DNA from: Sulfurirhabdus autotrophica
GTDB lineage: Bacteria > Pseudomonadota > Gammaproteobacteria > Burkholderiales > SMCO01
Direction of reading: 5' to 3'
NCBI RefSeq assembly: GCF_004346685.1
Contig: NZ_SMCO01000026.1
Location: 1 to 41,779 of the forward strand
Length of the DNA: 41,779 nucleotides
The notes beneath the pieces were generated by a model. It had not been told where the DNA came from. It searched no databases and saw only the letters and a list, made by a program, of their open reading frames with translations. A program made the translations under genes and the position numbers. Below are positions 1 to 8,620 of the stretch, piece by piece. Numbering within the stretch: the first letter of the stretch is position 1; each line of letters begins with the position of its first letter.

Positions 1-51
1 TCCACTATCCTCACCAGATTGCTTAGGGCCTCGGCCGTTACACGGCCTCAT
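1..51 (-). other. Possible start of an ORF leaving the window, with GC-rich hairpin
   Basis: An ATG at 51-49 overlaps the stop codon of the lysozyme-like gene (ATGA arrangement) and stays open for 17 codons to the window edge. The stretch is much richer in G and C than the gene before it. It contains a perfect inverted repeat, GGCCGT at 33-38 and ACGGCC at 42-47, with a 3-nt loop. No U-tract follows on either strand, so it is not an obvious terminator. It could be the start of the next gene or the edge of an inserted element. I do not recognise the peptide. Confidence 0.2.
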
Positions 52-905
52 CCCCTGTGTCGAATAAGACTGGCTGAGGATGCTTTATAATCAGGTAACT
101 TTTTATAATCTTTGTTTAAAATAATAAACAGTATTTCCGCCAGTCCATTCGTTTTGAGAACTTGTGTTTTTCCCTCACTATCCGTTTTTCCAAAAATGAA
201 TTCGGCATCTTTTTTTGTATTTCCTTGCACAATTCCAGGTTTGTGCTTTGACGGGCTTGACGATGGAAAAATGGCTACATAAGGTTGATCTGGGTAAGGT
301 TTTTCGTCTTTGGTAAGAAGCTTGAACGATACTTCCGTTTTCTTGGATAGAAGGTTTTCTAATGCATCAAGGTGTGGAATTATGTTTTTATCTATAATTT
401 TCAGTACATCTTGAGGACGAGTTTTTTCCATATGTTCTTTAGTTGGCTTGAAATACCAACCCTCATGATGAAAAAGGTAGAGATGTTTTTCATAATCTTT
501 AGCAAAGAATTCAATGGCATGCTCTTTGGCGATCATGAATGATAGAACTACACCATATGCTCCATGCTCAGCATCAAAAATATAGTCGCCTGATAAATCC
601 AGATTAAAGCCTAAGCGTAGTTTTGAAACATTGGATTTGGCTGCTTCTTTGACTGTAACTTTTGTATATTGTCCCAATCCACCTGCTGAGGATGTACCTG
701 CGGCAGCATCGGGATTGAATCCTGACTCAATTTTGCAAATAAGTAGCAGGTGGGCAATATCGCGATATGATAGTTTGTAGCGTGCGCCAATTTCAACCAA
801 TATATCGATAATTTTATCTTGTACCAAGGGCGCGGCATCCCCATGAATTCGTGAGAGGCCTGCCAAAGCGCCAGCTGGTTTTTCTATAATGGGTTTAAGA
901 TTCAA
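48..905 (-). CDS. Lysozyme-like (transglycosylase-fold) probable T6SS effector with C-terminal beta-sandwich-like domain
   Basis: This 285-residue protein probably cleaves the glycan strands of peptidoglycan in the periplasm of a target cell. Residues 30-150 carry the hallmarks of the lysozyme/SLT fold: a candidate catalytic Glu60 in KIESGFNPDA, then SAGGLGQYT at 73-81. There is no signal peptide, as expected for a T6SS cargo. Residues about 193-270 form a second domain with QPY, a proline-rich turn and TDSEGKT, resembling transthyretin-like modules on VgrG tips. The start is a TTG at 905 with no good Shine-Dalgarno; the frame is open back to a stop at 959-957, so another weak start is possible. 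It lies downstream of a broken lipoprotein gene and an orphan VgrG tip, and probably belonged to that module. The last codons (IRHRG) fall in sequence of different composition, so the natural C-terminus may be altered. Effector role is inferred. Confidence 0.7.
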   Translation of the reverse strand: MNLKPIIEKPAGALAGLSRIHGDAAPLVQDKIIDILVEIGARYKLSYRDIAHLLLICKIESGFNPDAAAGTSSAGGLGQYTKVTVKEAAKSNVSKLRLGFNLDLSGDYIFDAEHGAYGVVLSFMIAKEHAIEFFAKDYEKHLYLFHHEGWYFKPTKEHMEKTRPQDVLKIIDKNIIPHLDALENLLSKKTEVSFKLLTKDEKPYPDQPYVAIFPSSSPSKHKPGIVQGNTKKDAEFIFGKTDSEGKTQVLKTNGLAEILFIILNKDYKKLPDYKASSASLIRHRG

Positions 906-994
906 AAAAGAGAAACTTTTAATTTGCTCTTCCCTATAAGCGCGACCTTTTTTGGCTCACAAAAATTCGTAAATAGTTGGCATATATTTACCCT

Positions 995-1507
995 TCAATC
1001 AGGCATAATTGAACGTACAGATTTCAAGTGGCCGAGGCCGTCCCTAGTTGCATTACGGTATTTTTCAAATTTTTCATCTTCGATAAGTACGCCCGTAGCA
1101 GCATACATCGCAGAAGAATCTGCATAAGGAGCTGACCCTCCCCCAATTGAGTAATAAAGTATAGCTACATTGATCTTGTCGCTGTGACCGCACCCCCATT
1201 GAGTAACATATAATTCATTTATATTCCCGCCGACTTTTTGGTAGAGTCGTGCACTAAACTTACTTAGTTCAGGTAATTTTACTTTACGCACTATATTGTT
1301 GTGTGTGATCTCCAAGGTTTGAGATCTGCATTCGTTCAACGTCATGGAGTCGTTAGATTTTTTGCACATTGACACCAGTTTGTACTGTGCTTCCCCGCAA
1401 GTCATTTGTTCGGTCTAGGGTTCGAAATCTCGAGCAGAACAAGCGACATTAACCAGCGATATAACAATGAGTCCTAAAGTTGAGAATGAATGTTTTTTGA
1501 TTTTCAT
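995..1507 (-). pseudogene. Lipoprotein gene interrupted by an in-frame TAG (former immunity gene candidate)
   Basis: An ATG at 1507 opens a lipoprotein signal peptide (MKIKKHSF, hydrophobic stretch, then lipobox LVNVAC). After FEP the frame hits TAG at 1417-1415. The same frame then continues for 139 codons without interruption (TEQMTCGEAQYKL onwards, ending SIMPD). Signal and mature parts share one phase, so a single base change, not a frameshift, has split the gene. The downstream part alone could only start at ATG 1405 and would lack the export signal. The mature part has several cysteines and no domain I recognise. Its place between an orphan VgrG tip and a lysozyme-like effector suggests a periplasmic immunity protein. 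Readthrough or a sequencing error cannot be excluded. Confidence 0.7.
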
Positions 1508-1644
1508 AGTGTAGTAAAAATAATGTTGTAAAAAATTCTGAGTAAAGCCACCAGCGAACTTTTGCATATGGCTTTTTGAATTCAATGGCTGGCGCTGACT
1601 AACAACCGGAAATGGCATCATTAACCGACAGGAATTTGATCACA

Positions 1645-2634
1645 TTAGCCCCAATGTTTGTCCATTTCTTGATGCCATACATTAATATTTTCTTGTATCC
1701 AATCGTCTTTTTCCAATAATGTCAGTTTTAAATCTTTAGATTCTGACGTTCCGACCTTAAGTGTTTTACCTTCAGTATTAGTCGTTGAATAGTGTTTGGT
1801 ACCATTTGGAAGCGTTAAGACATAAGGCTGATTGGGAACTAGATTTTCACCTTCAAAAACCTGATACTGAGCAGCATAGGTATGCCTTTCAAAGGTGTTC
1901 AAGCTAAGGGTGCTGTTTGTAAACGTGGGTAGTGTAAGTGATTCACTCTTCCCCCCCGTCAACGTCTTCATTCCTGCATTAAACGCCATCGTCCCTGGCC
2001 CATGAATCTCAATATTCCCGCCTTCAATCTTGATATAAGCCCCACCCGCCGTCAGCAACACATGCTTAGGGGCGGCTACAGTCACACTCTGGGTAATGCT
2101 GGCTACGGTAATGCTTTTATCCGCCGTCAATCTGGTTTCATCTGACTGGCTCTGGCTGGTTACTTTACCACTGGCGGCATGTAGCTTGATACCGGTTTCC
2201 TGATTCGGCTTGCTGGCGTTGGTTGCTTTGCCGTAAGTAAACAGGCTGATGCCGCCTTTCACCGCATGGTGGGTATTGCCTTGGGCAGCAAAGTTAATAT
2301 CCTGCCCCGCTGTAAAACTGCTGGTGTTGCCTGCGGCAAAGATTGCATTGGCAGGTGTGCTGGCAGCTACGCCTGCCGGGCTGGAGATTTGCATATGAGG
2401 TTCGCTGTAAGCGGTCACCTGCCCGGCACCACCGCTGGTGCCTTCACTGGCAACGGTTGCCGTGCTTTTAACGACCTCTATGCTGTTGAGCATTTGCGCA
2501 ATAGCGGGTAGTTTATCCGGTGCAGTTTCACCCAGTAGCTTGGCGTTGTGCTTTTGCGCTGTCTCAGCCAGATTCGCTTGTAACTGCTGGCTTTGTTCAA
2601 TCTGCGCCAGAGCTTCACGGGAATCTAGTTGTTG
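1645..2634 (-). pseudogene. Orphan VgrG C-terminal half (DUF2345 region plus alternative tip), 5'-truncated
   Basis: The frame encodes the C-terminal part of a VgrG spike without the gp27- and gp5-like parts. Codons from 2634 match the full VgrG at 5465-8620, but TAA at 2637-2635 lies directly upstream, so the homology is cut off right behind the stop of the preceding gene. The first ATG is at 2493, giving a possible 282-residue product. Residues 1-183 of that product are nearly identical to the full VgrG, with no net indel. After GGKS the sequences diverge completely. Residues 184-282 form another tip containing NQPYVLTLP and NTEGKT, similar in style to the C-terminal domain of the lysozyme-like protein downstream. 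It may be a silent recombination reservoir. Whether it is translated is unknown. Confidence 0.85.
1950..2632. repeat. Near-identical direct repeat, copy 1 (pairs with 5824-6506)
   Basis: About 680 bp of the VgrG DUF2345 region are present twice in the same orientation at a constant offset of 3874 bp. Differences are scattered substitutions. Homology stops at the stop codon of the upstream gene on one side and just after the GGKS codons on the other. The repeat could support recombination that deletes or exchanges the tip-effector-immunity module between the copies. Confidence 0.9.
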
Positions 2635-2638
2635 TTAA

Positions 2639-3400
2639 TCACTCATCAAGTATCTTGTACTGATTTTGAGGTATTGGGGCAATCATAGTTATGTCGCACT
2701 CGTCATTCCATGTGCGGCCACATTTTAAATCAGCCGGGCGGTTACCTGATATTTTGAAATTATAAAAAATTGGGTTTGGCGTTCCATCACTTTGCTTATA
2801 GTTAAGCCATTGGAATTTATATGTACCTTTAGTATAAGTTAGTGAGGGGTATATTTTTTGGTAACTTGAAGATATTACATTGTCCAACCGTCGGTAATGT
2901 TTATCGTAATTATAGTAATCATATCTTTTTTCTCTAGCACCATTCTTTTTGGTTGATTGACATTCCCATCTAAAAAAAGTGAAATATTCTGTGTTGTTCA
3001 AAATATCGATTGAGCTAATGATATCGCACCCGTTGGCAGCGCCCATTGCATACATACCCGTAACATTTGGAACACCAATTTTTACACTAGTTACCATATC
3101 TTTAATTACCGCAATTTGGATTTTATGAAGGCCTATACGAAATCCTGAAAATTTCTCAATTAGTAAGTCTTCACCCATCATTGCGGATAAAAAACGCTTA
3201 TCATCAGGTACTTTTTCTTGATCTCTTACCCATTGTTCGAGTTGACGTGCTTTTTCGCAATCAGTCATATCGAAATTATCATGATCGGTGCACTCAATTG
3301 GAAGTTTCTTTTTGGTGTTTGAGGTCACATCCTTTGCGTTTGCAATAAAAATGAAGCAAAGAAAAGCGCTTAATATCAAAAACGAATATTTTTTTAACAT
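2639..3400 (-). CDS. Exported hypothetical protein, probable immunity protein for the adjacent peptidoglycan hydrolase
   Basis: This 253-residue protein starts with a clear Sec signal peptide (MLKKYSFLILSAFLCF, probable cleavage after IANA at about residue 22) and has no further membrane segment. The mature part is tyrosine- and lysine-rich, with several cysteines (for example IECTDHD, TDCEK, NGCDI, WECQ, LKCG, DECD) that could form disulfides in the periplasm. I do not recognise a domain. The gene follows the effector gene by 19 nt on the same strand. An exported protein directly behind an exported-acting peptidoglycan hydrolase is the usual position for an immunity protein, so that role is inferred from context. 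Its TGA stop at 2641-2639 sits at the exact edge of the truncated VgrG copy, so the gene marks one end of a recombination unit. Confidence 0.75.
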   Translation of the reverse strand: MLKKYSFLILSAFLCFIFIANAKDVTSNTKKKLPIECTDHDNFDMTDCEKARQLEQWVRDQEKVPDDKRFLSAMMGEDLLIEKFSGFRIGLHKIQIAVIKDMVTSVKIGVPNVTGMYAMGAANGCDIISSIDILNNTEYFTFFRWECQSTKKNGAREKRYDYYNYDKHYRRLDNVISSSYQKIYPSLTYTKGTYKFQWLNYKQSDGTPNPIFYNFKISGNRPADLKCGRTWNDECDITMIAPIPQNQYKILDE

Positions 3401-3419
3401 TTTTATTTTGGTTATCTAT

Positions 3420-5468
3420 TTAATTACACTGGTTAATGAATGGTTTTGGATCAAGCCGGTCAAGAAGTTTAGTTCTGGGGTGTTCTTCTAGTCTAACTTC
3501 AAAATGCAGATGAGCACCGTTGCTAATGGTATCCATACCGTTTGCATTACCTGTGTCGCCAGTTGTCCCTATTATTGTTCCCTTGGCAATTGCAATTTCT
3601 GCGTTTTTATTCACGTTTATATTTGCATCAATGTTTTTAAGGTGCGCATAGAAAAAATATACAACTTCAGCATCGGCCTTTTTTGCTAAAACCAAATCAC
3701 GTTGTTTTTTTTGTAGGTCCTGAATGTCTACAGCCAGAGTGATTGTCCTGCCATATCCTTTACCTGGCGATACATCATGACTAAATGCCACCACTTTTCC
3801 ATTTGCAACAGCATATATTGGAGTTCCGGGGTCGGCTTTCAGATCGATACCTTGATGTGCCTTTTTACCACCGTTACGCACCATGCCAAATGTCGCGCTC
3901 TTAACACTGGCGAGTTTTGCAGTCCGAAGGGTGCAACTGTCAAGAGGATCGTGCCACCCTTCTGAGGCCCCGGCTTTGGTTAGAAGTGCAGGTGCTTTTG
4001 CTGCAACTTTTTCTGCGGGTTTTGGAATGATAGGGGCACCGAGCGTTTCAGCGATCTTGGCAGCGTTTTTGGGAGCCACTCCTGCAGATTTGACCATGAA
4101 ATGTGCGACGTTAATCTTGGAATCAGTGTAGGTGTAAAGCCAATAAGAATAAGCCTCTACGTGGTTATCTTTAAAACGCGCAAACAGTGAAGCTGCTTGT
4201 ATATTACCAACTTGTTTTGGTAGATTTTTTTTAGCTCTTTTATCGTCAAGTGTCCCTTTAATCACAGCCACCGCCCCACCAGCCCCTTCATGGTGGGCCA
4301 GATACATGACCTTGGCCAAATCTTCAGGGGCGAGTGAGGCGACATTCAAGCCACGCTTGGCGAGTTTTTCAAGGTTGATTTTGCCATAGAGTGCCGCTGT
4401 ATCAATGGCGTATTCCGGTGTGAATCGCCATTTAAGTAGATTGGCAATTAGAGTGCTGCTTAATTCCTCCTTGATCTGGTTCTTGCCACTTCCCTTTACG
4501 GAATAGAGGCAATACTCACCAGACGAATCCAGTTCACCTATGATTTTGTCAAATTTTTGTTCCTGCTTGAGCCGTTGGTTCATCAGTGAACGCGGTTCTG
4601 CCATCATCTCCAGCCATGTGCTCCTCAGAAACTGGGTTAGTCCGGCTGCGTTCGTGCTTTTGTTAAAAGAGTCTGCTTCCCATGTGTCTTTCGATTTGCT
4701 GGCTTCCGCATCGATCAGCGCTGCTAGCGTATGTGGCGTAAAACCATATCGTTGCGCACTGGCAAGGATAAGTTTGCGATACTTTTCGTTACCAGGTGAG
4801 AGTAATAGATTGCCTTCGGTGAATATCGTAGCCGCAACCTGCACTGGGATGCCGCCTTCCACGCGGGTTTCTTTGTTTACACTGGTGGGTGCTGCACCAA
4901 GCGCAGCATCGGGCTTGGGTGTAGCACCTTTGGGTTTGATATGTACGCCGTTATTGGCGCGCACTATTTCGTGTTTGATCGATGTTTTAGTTTGTCTCTG
5001 TGCGCCTGGTTTTGCGTAATAAGCCCCCTTAAGCACTACCTCGCGCGAAGTTAGTGTCAACAGTTTGCGCCCCAGTGGAAGCGTTTTGTGTTCGGCAATC
5101 AAAATGTACTTGCCATCAATACCTCGAAATTGGACTTTTAACCCTTGGGCATGATCGTTGATGTGGATGTTGGACACAACACCATTAGAGTTGGCAGTAA
5201 CTTCATGGAGGTCTCCATCATATTCAAGCTTTAGGTGTGCGTTCTTGATGGGTTTGAAAGTAAGATCTAGGATGTTAATGTCCAAGGTTGTATCGTGCAG
5301 CGCAGTGGTGGCTGGTAGGGTGATAGTCTGCCCGATGCGCAATGTGTGCAGCGCCTTTCCATGCAAGTTGTTTATCTTGGCCAAATGATTGATATCCACA
5401 CCCGTTTTATGACTTATTCCCCAAAGGGTATCGCCAGATTTTACAGTGTAAATAGGCTGTTGAATCAT
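3420..5468 (-). CDS. Multi-domain peptidoglycan hydrolase T6SS effector: LysM, lysozyme-like and M23 peptidase domains
   Basis: The 682-residue protein should bind and cut peptidoglycan. Residues 5-53 are a LysM domain (YTVKSGDTLWGISHKTG, ending IGQTITLPA). Residues about 60-150 look like a carboxypeptidase-regulatory or transthyretin-like beta-sandwich. Residues about 225-420 resemble a lysozyme/transglycosylase fold, with candidate catalytic Glu255 in LIDAEAS and NAAGLTQFLRSTW at 273-285. Residues about 515-675 are an M23 metallopeptidase with zinc motifs HQGID (His538, Asp542) and HLHFE (653-657), plus YAHL near 607. It lacks a signal peptide, fitting delivery by T6SS. Its ATG overlaps the stop of the upstream vgrG by 4 nt, so the two are translationally coupled and VgrG is the likely carrier. 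An exported protein, probably its immunity partner, follows. The M23 assignment is firm; muramidase activity is inferred. Confidence 0.85.
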   Translation of the reverse strand: MIQQPIYTVKSGDTLWGISHKTGVDINHLAKINNLHGKALHTLRIGQTITLPATTALHDTTLDINILDLTFKPIKNAHLKLEYDGDLHEVTANSNGVVSNIHINDHAQGLKVQFRGIDGKYILIAEHKTLPLGRKLLTLTSREVVLKGAYYAKPGAQRQTKTSIKHEIVRANNGVHIKPKGATPKPDAALGAAPTSVNKETRVEGGIPVQVAATIFTEGNLLLSPGNEKYRKLILASAQRYGFTPHTLAALIDAEASKSKDTWEADSFNKSTNAAGLTQFLRSTWLEMMAEPRSLMNQRLKQEQKFDKIIGELDSSGEYCLYSVKGSGKNQIKEELSSTLIANLLKWRFTPEYAIDTAALYGKINLEKLAKRGLNVASLAPEDLAKVMYLAHHEGAGGAVAVIKGTLDDKRAKKNLPKQVGNIQAASLFARFKDNHVEAYSYWLYTYTDSKINVAHFMVKSAGVAPKNAAKIAETLGAPIIPKPAEKVAAKAPALLTKAGASEGWHDPLDSCTLRTAKLASVKSATFGMVRNGGKKAHQGIDLKADPGTPIYAVANGKVVAFSHDVSPGKGYGRTITLAVDIQDLQKKQRDLVLAKKADAEVVYFFYAHLKNIDANINVNKNAEIAIAKGTIIGTTGDTGNANGMDTISNGAHLHFEVRLEEHPRTKLLDRLDPKPFINQCN

Positions 5469-8400
5469 ATTAATGCTCCCCCAAGATCCTGTTCTTCGTC
5501 GCGGCCATCTTCTGCACTTTCACCTGGAAACCCATTCATATTCTGGCTGTACTCGTCAGATAGATCCAAATCGGTAAAGGAAAAACTCCATTCGGTATAC
5601 CCAGCTATGGCAGTATATTGTTGTGCCCCAGTTCGCTCAACAACAGGTGATGCTGCATCAGGGCCGACAGTTCCATTCAGCATCACGGATTTATCTTCGG
5701 GTTTGAACAGTCTAATAGAAGCGCCTTCCAATGTGATACCCTCCAAAGAAGTAATCATGAGTTGCTTAGCGTACTGGAAATTTTGACCTTTAGGCAATTC
5801 AGGCAAAGAAGGGCTGCTACTCTTTCCCCCCGTCAACGTCTTCATTCCTGCATTAAACGCTATCGTCCCTGGCCCATGAATCTCAATATTCCCGCCTTCA
5901 ATCTTGATATAAGCCCCACCCGCCGTCAGCAACACATGTTTAGGGGCAGCCACAGTCACACTCTGGGTCATACTGGCTACGGTAATGCTTTTATCCGCCG
6001 TCAGTCTGGTTTCATCTGACTGGCTCTGGCTGGTTACTTTACCGCTGGCGGCATGTAACTTGATGCCGGTTTCCTGATTCGGCTTGCTGGTGTTGGTCGC
6101 TTTGCCATAAGTAAACAGGCTGATGCCGCCTTTCACCGCGTGGTGGGTATTGCCCTGGGCGGCAAAGTTAATATCCTGCCCCGCTGTAATACTGCTGGTG
6201 TTACCTGCTGCAAATATTGCATTGGCAGGTGTGCTGGCAGCAATGCCTGAAGGGCTGGAGAATTGCATATGAGGTTCGCTGTAAGCGGTCACCTGCCCGG
6301 CACCACCGCTGGTGCCGTCACTAGCACCAGCGGTGGTGCTAGTGACGACTTCTATGCTGTTGAGCATTTGCGCAATAGCGGGTAGTTTGTCCGGCGCAGG
6401 TTCACCCAGTAGCTTGGCGTTGTGCTTTTGCGCTGTGTCAGCCAAGTTAGCTTGCAACTGCTGGCTTTGTTCGATCTGCGCCAGAGCTTCTCTGGAATCC
6501 AGTTGGGTACTGCTGGCGTTAGGGCGGGCATGGGTACTTAGCAATAAGCCTTGTCCAGCACGCAGAGCGGCACTGTGCCGGGTTTTGAGTTCTGCACCAA
6601 AACCCGCAGGATTCAGCCGCTGGTTATCCGACTGGTGGCGCAAATGACCCAGGTTCAATTCTGCGGTGCCCTGATGCGGGCTGGCATGATTTTGCAGTAC
6701 GGTTCTGCTTTGGCCTGGGCTGTCATCGAATACCAGCTGGTTATAAGCCCCTCCACCAGACTGACTGGCGTTCATGGATTGGGTTTTAATGCCGGAAAGG
6801 GCAGCAGGGTGGGCATGGCCTGCCTGTTCACCGGGGAACCAGGCAGAAGCATTGCCGGTAGCCACGCCTGTGCCCTGGCTGAATTGATTAGATTGGGCGT
6901 CTGCTTGCCCCTTGCCATTGTAAAGACTGCCGATGACGACTGGGCGGTCGATATCGCCTTCCACGAAATCCACCAATACTTCCTGCCCCACGCGGGGAAG
7001 GGCATGGCTGCCCCAATTTGTTCCTGCTATAGGCGCTAAAGGAGTGGCAACACGTACCCAGGTACCTGCCTGCTCATTGGCTGGTGCACCAGTATGGCCG
7101 TCAGTGCTAGGATGGCTTAAGCGACTGTGGCTGTTCTGACCGCGCTGCCAGTGAAACTGCACTTTAATGCGATGATCGCGATCAGTGTGGATTGGACCGC
7201 CGCTGCCTACAACTATGGCAGTTTGCTGGCCGAAGACAGTAGGCTTGGGATGCAGCATGCGGCCTTGGTCATCGCTATACAGGCTGCGATAAGGAATGCT
7301 GCTGTGGATCACATCCATGCGGTTGCGGTACAGGGGGCGTTCGCCCATGGCATTGCCGGTTGCGTGTAAGTTATCAAGCGCTGTAACATCTTGATTAACT
7401 TTGTTTAGCTCGCTCAGACCCAATGCCAGTTCGATCTGGGATTGGAGTTCTGCGCTGAGGTTATTGTGGGCCAGGTGAACGATGCGCAAGATGACAAAGG
7501 TTCGTGCTGCGCTATCAATTTCCTGATCAAGTTCTGCATGACCCTGCAGGGAGAAGGTAGTGCCGGGAGAAAGGGTGCGGACGGTACCTGCGCCTGTAAA
7601 TAGCTTGTTGTGGGCTTCCAGAGCTTGCAATTGGTTGTTAGCAATGCGCTGGCCTTGTTCGCGGTTTTCGTAACTGTATACGCCTGGGGCATCCTGGCTG
7701 ACCAGTGGCATGCTGTCGGTACTGTTCTCAGTACTGCTGTGAGCTGCGACAGGGCGGGTGTCAACGCTGCGGTAATCCCAGCTCACCAGTTCAATTGCAT
7801 TGGTCTGCCAGCGCCGCTCGCTACGCCAGCGGTCAATGCTGTCACTTTTCATGACTGCACCGGGCTGGGTGAAGTTGATAACAGATTGTGCATTAGGCTT
7901 GAATGCTTCGTTATGGTCAGCAATGACCATGGTGTGTGCACCCAGGCTGGTACTTTGCGCGTTGCCTTCGTGTTCAAACCAGTAAAACAAGCCTTCTTCG
8001 TTCATTAATCGTTCTATGAAAGCCAGATCGGATTCCTGATACTGGGTGGTCAGTGAACGTTTGGGATACAGCGTGCGATCAGCTATGTCCAGACGCCACG
8101 CAGGTATCAGTTTACCTTGGCCTTCGTAATCTTTAAAGACGGATTCGATAATGTCGAAAACAGTCATATCCTGATAGGTGGTGCTGTCGCGCCTGAAGCT
8201 GAGGAATGCAATCCATGGTTCGATGATCAGTTTGTAACGCGCAACACCGCCATTTGAACCAACACACTCAACCCGGGTAATATAGCCATGAAACGGACGC
8301 AGGTTGGTTCTGCTGGCTGAGGTGAGCATTTCTAGCAGCACAGGTTGTCCGATGAGCGCTTTTAATTCAAGGTGGGAATCCTGACTAAGTGCTGTCAGTT

Positions 8401-8620
8401 CAAATTTGAAGCCATGTGAAGTTGAAGCTTCTTCCAGATTGGTCACATCATCATCCAGAATGCCGATGCCTTCAACACAGCGAAGTTGTTCGGCAAGCAG
8501 TACGTTCGGGCCGTGGGTCGTATCCAATACAGTATGCAAGTGCAGCAGTCGATCTGTTTGAGTCCAGCGGGAAAGCAAGGTGGAGAGTAAATTTGCAGCC
8601 GCTTGTAATGCGTCAGTCAT
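5465..8620 (-). CDS. vgrG: VgrG spike protein (TssI) with DUF2345 region and C-terminal extension
   Basis: This full-length 1051-residue VgrG forms the trimeric tip of the T6SS tube. The N-terminal half is gp27-like (ITRVECVGSNGGVARYKL, LTTQYQESDLAFIERLMNEE). The gp5-like OB fold is near residues 520-575 (LPRVGQEVLVDFVEGDIDRP). The DUF2345 beta-prism region spans about 730-933. A unique extension at about 934-1051 begins after GGKS, contains a possible beta-sandwich module, and ends in an acidic tail. The extension probably recruits the effector encoded by the overlapping next gene. The DUF2345 region is almost identical to the orphan copy at 1950-2632, but the extensions are unrelated. Start ATG at 8620 is preceded by only a weak GAAGAA. 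The upstream region is shared with divergent tssA. Confidence 0.95.
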   Translation of the reverse strand: MTDALQAAANLLSTLLSRWTQTDRLLHLHTVLDTTHGPNVLLAEQLRCVEGIGILDDDVTNLEEASTSHGFKFELTALSQDSHLELKALIGQPVLLEMLTSASRTNLRPFHGYITRVECVGSNGGVARYKLIIEPWIAFLSFRRDSTTYQDMTVFDIIESVFKDYEGQGKLIPAWRLDIADRTLYPKRSLTTQYQESDLAFIERLMNEEGLFYWFEHEGNAQSTSLGAHTMVIADHNEAFKPNAQSVINFTQPGAVMKSDSIDRWRSERRWQTNAIELVSWDYRSVDTRPVAAHSSTENSTDSMPLVSQDAPGVYSYENREQGQRIANNQLQALEAHNKLFTGAGTVRTLSPGTTFSLQGHAELDQEIDSAARTFVILRIVHLAHNNLSAELQSQIELALGLSELNKVNQDVTALDNLHATGNAMGERPLYRNRMDVIHSSIPYRSLYSDDQGRMLHPKPTVFGQQTAIVVGSGGPIHTDRDHRIKVQFHWQRGQNSHSRLSHPSTDGHTGAPANEQAGTWVRVATPLAPIAGTNWGSHALPRVGQEVLVDFVEGDIDRPVVIGSLYNGKGQADAQSNQFSQGTGVATGNASAWFPGEQAGHAHPAALSGIKTQSMNASQSGGGAYNQLVFDDSPGQSRTVLQNHASPHQGTAELNLGHLRHQSDNQRLNPAGFGAELKTRHSAALRAGQGLLLSTHARPNASSTQLDSREALAQIEQSQQLQANLADTAQKHNAKLLGEPAPDKLPAIAQMLNSIEVVTSTTAGASDGTSGGAGQVTAYSEPHMQFSSPSGIAASTPANAIFAAGNTSSITAGQDINFAAQGNTHHAVKGGISLFTYGKATNTSKPNQETGIKLHAASGKVTSQSQSDETRLTADKSITVASMTQSVTVAAPKHVLLTAGGAYIKIEGGNIEIHGPGTIAFNAGMKTLTGGKSSSPSLPELPKGQNFQYAKQLMITSLEGITLEGASIRLFKPEDKSVMLNGTVGPDAASPVVERTGAQQYTAIAGYTEWSFSFTDLDLSDEYSQNMNGFPGESAEDGRDEEQDLGGALI
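5824..6506. repeat. Near-identical direct repeat, copy 2 (inside full VgrG)
   Basis: This is the counterpart of the repeat at 1950-2632, same orientation, offset 3874 bp. It covers the DUF2345-coding part of the intact vgrG. Identity ends abruptly after the GGKS codons (about 5824-5830). At the other end it stops where the intact gene continues into the gp5-DUF2345 linker. Confidence 0.9.
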
